Of a DNA stretch of 64,000 nucleotides, positions 57,814 to 64,000 are shown one piece after another. The stretch's first letter is position 1; every line of letters begins with the position of its first letter. Source of the stretch: Fulvivirga sp. M361 (GTDB lineage Bacteria > Bacteroidota > Bacteroidia > Cytophagales > Cyclobacteriaceae). The notes below the pieces were generated by a model. The model ran no database searches and had not been told where the DNA came from. It saw only the letters and a list, made by a program, of their open reading frames with translations. The stretch is taken from assembly GCF_007097395.1 (NCBI RefSeq), contig NZ_VKDC01000006.1, positions 145,589 through 209,588 of the forward strand. Direction: 5' to 3'. A program made the position numbers and the translations under genes.

Positions 57814-57968
57814 ATTTAACGGTGTTTTTTGTCATAGCGTCTCATCGTCACTTAAATCGCATAACCATTCCTGACACTGTTGTTACATATGACGGAACAC
57901 TAAAGGGTTCATTGACCATCAATTCGTTTCAGTTTTATGTATCCATTCAATATACATCTTTGATCCCA

Positions 57969-60455
57969 ATGAATATATACATCATTAAGCTCCTTTTATT
58001 CTTCGCATTGGTTTACACCATTACTTCGTGTTCTGGCGGAAAGGGGTGCAAGGTCGATTACTATGAAGGGGCTAAAATGACCTGGCAAGCTAGCTGGATA
58101 TCGGAAAGAGCTCATCCGGTAAGTAATAAAAGACAGAGTATGCCCGTGCCAATAGTAATGCCCAAACTGCCCGGAGATAGTATGGCTACCCTTATGCGAA
58201 GAGAATATACTGTTTTACGAAAACCGAAAGCCGTTACAGTCTACATTTCCGGGCTTGGTTATTATGAACTATACATCAACGGTCAAAAAGTAGGAGACCA
58301 TGTTTTAGATCCCGTTTTTAGTGATTACCAACGTACCGTGCATTACCTGAATTATGATGTTACAGAGATGATCCAATCGGGAGATAATGCCGTTGGCGTG
58401 ATACTTGGAAATGGCTTCTATAACTACCCGTCTCAAAATTTTGTGCAGTTTAGTGAATCTAACTGGCGCACTCCGAATAAACTCTTATTACAGTTTGAAC
58501 TGGAGTTTAATGACAACAGCAGGGAAGTATGGGTTTCAAATGAAAGCTGGAAGTGGTCAAATGGAGCAATTGTATTTAATAGTGTACAGGGTGGAGAAAC
58601 GTTCGATTCCAGGAAACAACAGGAAGGGTGGTTGCTAACTGACTATGACGATGGACATTGGGATGCAGTGAAAACAGTGGAAGCTCCGCCAGGCAGGATG
58701 AGACCACAGGTTATGCCACCCATGCGCGTTGTTAAAACCTTACCCGCCCTGGGTATTTCAGAATCAGAGCCCGGCATATACCTGGTAGATTTCGGAGCAA
58801 ATATTACCGGATGGGCTACACTAAATATAAAAAAATGCCCTGAAGCTAAGCATATCCGCCTTTTTTACAATGAGGTATTAACTGAACGAGGGACCTTAGA
58901 TAAAAATTATTCGACTACACATTCTACCGGTCGTTTCCAGGAGGGACGCTACATTTGCAATGGAAATCCGGGTGTTTTTAACTCCAGGTTTTCGTATTAC
59001 GGTTTTCGTTATGTTCAAATAGAAGGATTAGACTATAGACCGGAATTGGAAGATATTGTTGCAAGCTCCGTACATACAGACCTGCCTTCGATTGGTAATT
59101 TTGAATGCTCCAACGAAAGATTGAACCAACTTCAATCGGCGGTTAGAAGGACCCTTCTGAACAGTGTTCACTCCATGCCTGGAGAAGAGCCTACCAGAGA
59201 GAAAGTAGGCTGGACACTAGATGCAGGTCTTATCACAATGGATACCTATCTATATAATTTTGATGCAATTACCACCTACCAGACCTACTTACAAAACCTG
59301 ATGGATGCTCAGGAAAAAAGCGGTCATATCCCACCTATTGTACCCACTAATGGGTGGGGTTTTCTGAACCCTGATACCCATGAGCCTGTGTTATATGATG
59401 ATCCGTGGTGGGGTGGGACTATCTTCTACGTCACTGACAGACTCTACTTATGGACGGGTAACACCAGTCACATTGACCATGCCTACGAGGCTATGAAAAG
59501 GTACCTGGCATTTGTGGTTGGGACGGCTGATGATAGTTTGCTGGTACACTGGTCACTGGGAGACTGGCTGGATCCGGGTCAAAACAGGTTTGGCTTTGGG
59601 CCTGGCTGGACACCTCCCGTACAAACCTCTACACAAGCCGTTGCCTGGATGGCTGGACTTTTATCAAAGTATGCGAAAATTCTGGACAGACAGGACGACA
59701 TTTCATTTTATCAAAAACTAGAGGAGAAGACAATTGATCATTTCAATAACCAATTTCTCGACAGGCGTACAGGCTGGTATAGGGACAGCTCGCAAACCGC
59801 ACAGGCTATGCCTTTATGGCTGAATATTGTTCCGGAAGGTATGAAATCAAATGTGGAAGAACGGTTTTTTGATGCTGTTCGAATGCGAGACGGTCATATA
59901 TTCTGTGGGTTCCTGGGCATTCAACCCATATTAACCTGGCTCTCGGAAAATAATCACATTGATATTGCTTATGAAATGGTCACGAAGGAAAATTCTCCGG
60001 GATGGCTTCATATGGTCAAAGATCACAAGAGTACATTAGGCGAAAACATGAATGCAGAAGGATATGGCACAGGTCATCATCCTTTCGGAGCCAATATGGG
60101 ACACTGGTTTTATCGTTACCTTGCCGGAATTGCTCCCGACAAAGCAAAACCCGGATGGAAGCATTTTATTCTTGCACCCAAAATCCCTGAAAACCTGGAT
60201 TGGGTGAAAGCCAGTTATAAATCGCCCGTTGGGCTTATCCGGTCGGAGTGGGAACAGGGAGCGGATTACATGACGTATAAATTTACTGTTCCTATAGGTA
60301 GTGAGGCCATCATTCGCCTGGCATTCCAGGAAAGTTTTCAGATCGAATACAATGGTAAACCCCTATCAGCAGACGACTACCGTATCGAGAACGGTAAGAT
60401 CGTCAAAGGTCTTATAGCCGGAGAGCACCATTTCCAACTGCTAAAAAAGGAATAA
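57969..60455 (+). CDS. Alpha-L-rhamnosidase, GH78 (lipoprotein)
   Basis: About 828 residues from the ATG at 57969, which starts a lipoprotein signal (lipobox TITSC, C21); an upstream ATG at 57810 gives an implausible N-terminus. Bacterial rhamnosidase N-terminal beta domains are recognisable (FGLGYYELYINGQKVGDHVLDPVFSDYQRTV pattern, VGVILGNGFYNY, GVFNSRFSYYGFRYVQIEG). The catalytic (alpha/alpha)6 barrel follows, with the family's acid region in M403-PGEEPTREKVGW, then WSLGDWLDPG and the C-terminal FGANMGHWFYRYLAGI. It hydrolyses terminal alpha-L-rhamnose from oligosaccharides. This ties the operon to the rhamnose isomerase and aldolase genes. Confidence 0.9.
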   Translation: MNIYIIKLLLFFALVYTITSCSGGKGCKVDYYEGAKMTWQASWISERAHPVSNKRQSMPVPIVMPKLPGDSMATLMRREYTVLRKPKAVTVYISGLGYYELYINGQKVGDHVLDPVFSDYQRTVHYLNYDVTEMIQSGDNAVGVILGNGFYNYPSQNFVQFSESNWRTPNKLLLQFELEFNDNSREVWVSNESWKWSNGAIVFNSVQGGETFDSRKQQEGWLLTDYDDGHWDAVKTVEAPPGRMRPQVMPPMRVVKTLPALGISESEPGIYLVDFGANITGWATLNIKKCPEAKHIRLFYNEVLTERGTLDKNYSTTHSTGRFQEGRYICNGNPGVFNSRFSYYGFRYVQIEGLDYRPELEDIVASSVHTDLPSIGNFECSNERLNQLQSAVRRTLLNSVHSMPGEEPTREKVGWTLDAGLITMDTYLYNFDAITTYQTYLQNLMDAQEKSGHIPPIVPTNGWGFLNPDTHEPVLYDDPWWGGTIFYVTDRLYLWTGNTSHIDHAYEAMKRYLAFVVGTADDSLLVHWSLGDWLDPGQNRFGFGPGWTPPVQTSTQAVAWMAGLLSKYAKILDRQDDISFYQKLEEKTIDHFNNQFLDRRTGWYRDSSQTAQAMPLWLNIVPEGMKSNVEERFFDAVRMRDGHIFCGFLGIQPILTWLSENNHIDIAYEMVTKENSPGWLHMVKDHKSTLGENMNAEGYGTGHHPFGANMGHWFYRYLAGIAPDKAKPGWKHFILAPKIPENLDWVKASYKSPVGLIRSEWEQGADYMTYKFTVPIGSEAIIRLAFQESFQIEYNGKPLSADDYRIENGKIVKGLIAGEHHFQLLKKE

Positions 60456-60567
60456 AAGTGTGAGCTTGTGTCCTGATTTTTCATTCAGGCAGGACAGTCA
60501 AGGATGCCTGGAATTTGTTTAGTTGCTATTTTCCGTCATCTAAAGATATTTACTAATCATTTACCAG

Positions 60568-61977
60568 ATGAATAAAACCATTTTTATGGGGTGTGTCCTC
60601 TCCATCTGCATTGGCATTGCTCCATCCTGTAAGCCTGATGAAGAGGACAATTCTCCTTCCAGACCTAACGTTATTGTCATTGTAGCGGATGATATGGGCT
60701 GGCACGACCCGTCAAGTTACGGGAGTGAGTTTATCGAAACGCCTAACCTGGATGCACTGGCCGGTGCAGGGGCCAGGTTTACCAATGCCTACGCACCTGC
60801 ATCACTTTGCAGCCCTTCCAGAGCAAGTATTCTTACTGGCTTACATCCGGTAGAAGTTAACATCACCGAACATATCCATGGTCCGTTCAGGCCTTCGTCA
60901 TCTATTCCGCTTATTACGCCTGATATAGACCAACGGCTAGGTTCGGAATACTATACACTAGGCGAAATGATGGGACGTGAAGGGTACAATACCGCCTATC
61001 TTGGAAAATGGCATCTTGGAGGAGGTGATGCAAAACCGGGTACGCAGGGATTTGACTTTACCTATGCAGCCAACTATCACGGTCTGCCCAATTCGTTTTA
61101 CTACCCTTTCTTTAATCATGCCATGGAGGATATTAAGTCAGATGCAGAAGAGGGTGATTATCTTACCGATAAACTGACTGATCGGGCCATAAATTACATC
61201 ACTGAACAGGACACTTTTTTTATGATGCTCTGTTACTATTCGCCACATGTACCCATAGAGGGGCCTGAGCACCTGGTCGAAAAATACGTTAACAAACGTG
61301 GCGGTGATACCGGTCTTCCCAACCCGCATTATGCTGCAATGGTGGAATCGATCGATGAGAACATCGGCCGGTTGATAGATCAGCTTCGCAAAGAGGATAA
61401 ACTTAATAATACGCTGATCATTTTCACTTCTGACAACGGAGGGCTTTCCGTGGAGGAAGTTCCTGCATTTGCCAAACACACTCCACCTACGGATAATGGC
61501 CCCCTGGCAGAAGGAAAAGGCTATTTATACGAGGGAGGTATTCGTGTACCCATGATCATGCATTGGCCTGACAGGGTATCTTCCCAGGTGGTAGATGATC
61601 CTGTGGTCGGCACTGACCTATATGCAACTGTAAGTGATGCGTTAGGTAAGTCAGCCAAAACGTCGCACGGACAAAGTCTTTTCAGTACGATTTCAGGCGG
61701 TGCGAAAAAGCGTTCCATTGTCTGGCATGTACCGCATTATTCTCCACAGCATGGAAAGCCGGCATCGGCGATAAGGAAAGGAAAATATAAGCTGATCTAC
61801 TTTTATGAAGACGGCAGGTCAGAACTATATGATCTTGAAAACGACCCATCAGAGGAGAAAAACCTGGCTCAATCCCAACCTATCGTAGCAGACCAACTGT
61901 TAAGAGAATTGAACGACTGGAAGTCCAGGTTTGATGCAAAAGACCCTGTTCCCAACCCTGATTACCTGGGAGGATGA
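60568..61977 (+). CDS. Sulfatase lipoprotein (type I, CSPSR)
   Basis: A 469-residue protein with lipobox APSC (C21). The domain begins PNVIVIVADDMGWHDPSSYGS and has the formylglycine motif C81-S-P-S-R85 in ASLCSPSRASILTGLHP. GKWHLGGG, MLCYYSPHVPIEGPE, FTSDNGGLS and GYLYEGGIRVPMIMHWP follow, as in family S1 sulfatases. It is similar in layout to the sulfatase at 32191-33612. It follows the rhamnosidase by about 110 bp and overlaps the GH43 gene by four bases (ATGA), indicating translational coupling. A TGTCCTG/CAGGACA hairpin at 60469-60496 lies in the gap before it. Confidence 0.92.
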   Translation: MNKTIFMGCVLSICIGIAPSCKPDEEDNSPSRPNVIVIVADDMGWHDPSSYGSEFIETPNLDALAGAGARFTNAYAPASLCSPSRASILTGLHPVEVNITEHIHGPFRPSSSIPLITPDIDQRLGSEYYTLGEMMGREGYNTAYLGKWHLGGGDAKPGTQGFDFTYAANYHGLPNSFYYPFFNHAMEDIKSDAEEGDYLTDKLTDRAINYITEQDTFFMMLCYYSPHVPIEGPEHLVEKYVNKRGGDTGLPNPHYAAMVESIDENIGRLIDQLRKEDKLNNTLIIFTSDNGGLSVEEVPAFAKHTPPTDNGPLAEGKGYLYEGGIRVPMIMHWPDRVSSQVVDDPVVGTDLYATVSDALGKSAKTSHGQSLFSTISGGAKKRSIVWHVPHYSPQHGKPASAIRKGKYKLIYFYEDGRSELYDLENDPSEEKNLAQSQPIVADQLLRELNDWKSRFDAKDPVPNPDYLGG

Positions 61978-63431
61978 GTACCAGATGTTATCCATGGATA
62001 ATCTTCGTGTTACTATCATTAACCGTGAGTAGCCGGCAGAGCTATGCACAACAACGCATAACCATCTCGAATGCAGACCCCCGGCTGGATTTAGAAGGTA
62101 AGATAGTAGATGCACATGACGGTCGTGTCATCCAATTTGAAGGTCGGTTCTATTGGTATGGCACGGCGTATGGCACTACCAATGGCTTTACAACAGCCAA
62201 TCACTATGTGTGCTATAGTTCAGATGACATGGTGCATTGGAAAAAAGAAGGAGTTTTACTCCCACAGCAGCCGGAGGGTGTTTACTACAGGCCTCATGTC
62301 ATTTACAATGAAAAAACTGGAAAATATGTATTGTGGTACAACTGGTACCCTCAGCTGTGGGACGGGCAGTTTGGTGTGGCGACAAGCGACACCCCGGAAG
62401 GACCGTTTGAAATTGTAAATGATAATGTGCAAATGGTCAATTCGTCCATTGGCCTGGGCGACTTCGGGCTTTTTGTAGATGAGGATAAAACGGCCTACAT
62501 CAGCTATAATACCATTCAAAATCACCAGGTGTCCATAGAACGTCTGACTACTTCATATACGGCGTCTAAGCTGGAAAATGGTGGTGTCATTGCTGAGCAT
62601 ATGGAGGCGGGTTCCATGTTCAAACGGAAAAATAAATACTATTTACTGACCGATTACACCTGTTGTTTTTGCAATTACGGGTCAGGGGCCAGGGTATATA
62701 TTTCTGACCGGCCTATGGTGGGGTATACCTATACCGGGAACATCAATCGCTACCCCGGAGATCCGGTCAATAGTTTGATCGACGGTATTACAACAGGAAA
62801 CCTGTTTGAGACATTATCAAACAAAAATGAGCGTTGGCAGGGTATTGAAATAAGGTTGGACCAACCCACCGGCTTAAAAGAGCTGGAGATACACCTTTTC
62901 ACCGGAAACCGCCCTGAGAACTGTGGTGATGTGAGTAATCCCCGGGTTCATCCTGAATTCATTACCCCTCAATTCTCTGTAAGTACATGGCATGAAAGCT
63001 CCTGGAAGCAAGTTGAAATGGAAAGTTATAAAATCAAAAAGAAGGCTCTAAATGAGATTGTTACCCTCCGGTTTAACGAAGAAACCCTTACCGCTAAAGT
63101 GATCATTCGCCCTACAGCGTTTTCACTGGATCAATTGCATTTAACTGAAGTCATCATAAATTCAACCCCGGCGTTGCCCATAGCGACCTTTAAGATAGGG
63201 GAGGGTATTCCCGAAACTCCGATCATTCCGGCGCAACAAACCTACGTGCTTGAACTAAACACACCGGGTGGCCCGGAATTCATTTGGATGGGCGATCTTT
63301 GGGGTTCTGCATCGGATAATGTTAAAGGACATGACTACCAGTACTGGAGCAAACCCCTGGAATTTGGCCCAAACGGCACGATAAAGCCCATGTCATGGGT
63401 GGAGGAGTGGGGAGTGATACTGAGTAGGTAA
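61974..63431 (+). CDS. GH43-like glycoside hydrolase with inserted domain
   Basis: A 485-residue secreted protein (signal to about residue 25). A five-bladed beta-propeller of GH43 type is visible, with likely base D46 in IVDAHDG, D163 in LGDFGLFVDED and acid E211 in EHMEAGSMF. The last blade appears split: residues about 258-395 (GDPVNSLIDGITTGNL, WQGIEIRLDQPTGLKELEIH) resemble a discoidin-type carbohydrate-binding domain. The propeller resumes at FIWMGDLWGSASDNVKGHDYQYW. The exact subfamily and sugar specificity are not determined; GH43 members often release arabinose, xylose or galactose. It is the last gene of operon 2. Confidence 0.82.
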   Translation: MSTRCYPWIIFVLLSLTVSSRQSYAQQRITISNADPRLDLEGKIVDAHDGRVIQFEGRFYWYGTAYGTTNGFTTANHYVCYSSDDMVHWKKEGVLLPQQPEGVYYRPHVIYNEKTGKYVLWYNWYPQLWDGQFGVATSDTPEGPFEIVNDNVQMVNSSIGLGDFGLFVDEDKTAYISYNTIQNHQVSIERLTTSYTASKLENGGVIAEHMEAGSMFKRKNKYYLLTDYTCCFCNYGSGARVYISDRPMVGYTYTGNINRYPGDPVNSLIDGITTGNLFETLSNKNERWQGIEIRLDQPTGLKELEIHLFTGNRPENCGDVSNPRVHPEFITPQFSVSTWHESSWKQVEMESYKIKKKALNEIVTLRFNEETLTAKVIIRPTAFSLDQLHLTEVIINSTPALPIATFKIGEGIPETPIIPAQQTYVLELNTPGGPEFIWMGDLWGSASDNVKGHDYQYWSKPLEFGPNGTIKPMSWVEEWGVILSR

Positions 63432-63458
63432 GGAAGTTAATGTGACCTCCTATTAAGG

Positions 63459-63600
63459 GTCGTCACAGCGAGGCTGGCGGTGCCTGTGCGTTGGGTTACG
63501 AAGCTGTCTCCTTATTGCTGGACGTGAAACTATTACGCGTCCGGCGATAAGGGGATTACTTCACCTCGCCACACAGCCCCACGCTGAGGTTCGTAATGAC
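63459..63600. repeat. REP/BIME-like imperfect palindrome
   Basis: The left arm (63459-63523) begins GTCGTCACAGCGAGG and ends CTCCTTATTGCTGGAC. The right arm (63539-63600), read in reverse complement, begins GTCATTACGAACCTC and ends CCCCTTATCGCCGGAC. The arms are similar but not identical around a 15-bp centre. The position just before a RAYT gene fits a REP-type element. Confidence 0.6.
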
Positions 63601-63660
63601 AATCTCTGTTATGGGTACTTTCAAAACGGTCCTGGTGCGCTTTTACAAAGCGTACCCATC

Positions 63661-64000
63661 TTATTCCAGCATTTGTAATGCCACTCGATTCTTCTCATTA
63701 GAAATGTAAAACGCTGCACTGCTATACACCCATTGCTCCGGTGAATGGACATACTCTTCAACCATAGGGTTATTATGAAGATAATCCATCCGTTGATCCA
63801 TCATTTTATTGCTGGTAAGTTCTACAGGATGGAAACCATCCTGCCATAGTTTGTAGTTTACACCTCGTTTGAGTCGTTTTGCCGCAAAGGAAAATTTATT
63901 CAACAGCCATTCCTGCCTGCTCTCAGTAGTATCTTTGATTGTTTTGATCAGTGCCTTACTGGTGAATTTCTTGAAATCACGTATCACCTCGTTGAGAGGT
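63661..64000 (-). CDS. REP-associated tyrosine transposase (RAYT), partial
   Basis: The 3' part of a gene that continues beyond the right edge; the frame is open through 64000 (PLNEVIRDFKKFTSK...). The visible C-terminal segment has the Y1/TnpA_REP pattern: YKLWQDGFHPVELTSNKMMDQRMDYLHNNP, where the Tyr of DYLHNNP is the expected nucleophile. It ends with HSPEQWVYSSAAFY. The HUH histidine motif would be upstream, outside the window. RAYT enzymes act on REP palindromes, one of which lies immediately downstream at 63459-63600. Confidence 0.85.
   Translation of the reverse strand, partial: PLNEVIRDFKKFTSKALIKTIKDTTESRQEWLLNKFSFAAKRLKRGVNYKLWQDGFHPVELTSNKMMDQRMDYLHNNPMVEEYVHSPEQWVYSSAAFYISNEKNRVALQMLE

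Noticed and set aside
57810..57968. N-terminal extension of the rhamnosidase from the ATG overlapping the sulfatase stop
   Set aside because: The 53 extra residues hide a lipoprotein signal that starts cleanly at 57969.
60469..60496. Terminator between the rhamnosidase and the third sulfatase
   Set aside because: The TGTCCTG/CAGGACA hairpin has a 14-nt loop and no T run, and the flanking genes look like one operon.

Overview
The window looks like chromosomal DNA of a member of the Bacteroidota, probably a marine Cytophagales-type gliding bacterium. The support is two SusC/SusD pairs, a FecR anti-sigma factor with an ECF sigma factor, several lipoprotein signals, and three proteins ending in type IX secretion (T9SS) sorting domains. 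The sulfatases fit a marine, algal-polysaccharide lifestyle. The genus is not determined. No rRNA, tRNA or CRISPR array was seen.

Positions 1-6.7 kb: a partial ECF sigma factor, a small conserved protein whose start codon lies in a perfect inverted repeat, a periplasmic alpha/beta hydrolase, and a 1251-residue enzyme. That enzyme fuses an amino-acid adenylation domain, a carrier domain, a PLP-dependent alpha-oxoamine synthase and an SCP2-like tail. It is the best candidate here for an undescribed biosynthetic activity. Positions 6.7-13 kb are a patchwork of lipoproteins, an AraC regulator, a DUF6265 protein, a HEAT-repeat protein and a DKNYY protein, plus one frameshifted lipoprotein gene.

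Positions 13-26 kb: a stand-alone TonB-dependent receptor, then a 641-bp cassette with a DUF559 nuclease-like gene inside two nested sets of inverted repeats. Next come a secreted esterase with four nearly identical LamG modules, a beta-lactamase-fold lipoprotein, a frameshifted LytTR regulator, a cluster of nitroreductase, GNAT, DMT transporter and Crp-like regulator genes, and a small lipoprotein.

Positions 26.5-63.4 kb form a carbohydrate-use region. L-rhamnose isomerase and a fused rhamnulose-1-phosphate aldolase/lactaldehyde dehydrogenase are divergent from a GntR regulator. A sulfatase is divergent from operon 1 (SusC, SusD, a six-module T9SS protein, a GH30-like enzyme). Operon 2 follows: ECF sigma, FecR, STN-containing SusC, SusD, a five-module T9SS protein, sulfatase, GH78 alpha-L-rhamnosidase, sulfatase and GH43 enzyme. 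Together these predict capture, desulfation and hydrolysis of a sulfated rhamnose-containing polysaccharide, with rhamnose catabolism encoded alongside. Ulvan or a related glycan is plausible, but no polysaccharide lyase and no rhamnulokinase is present. The window ends in a REP-like palindrome and a partial REP-associated transposase (RAYT).
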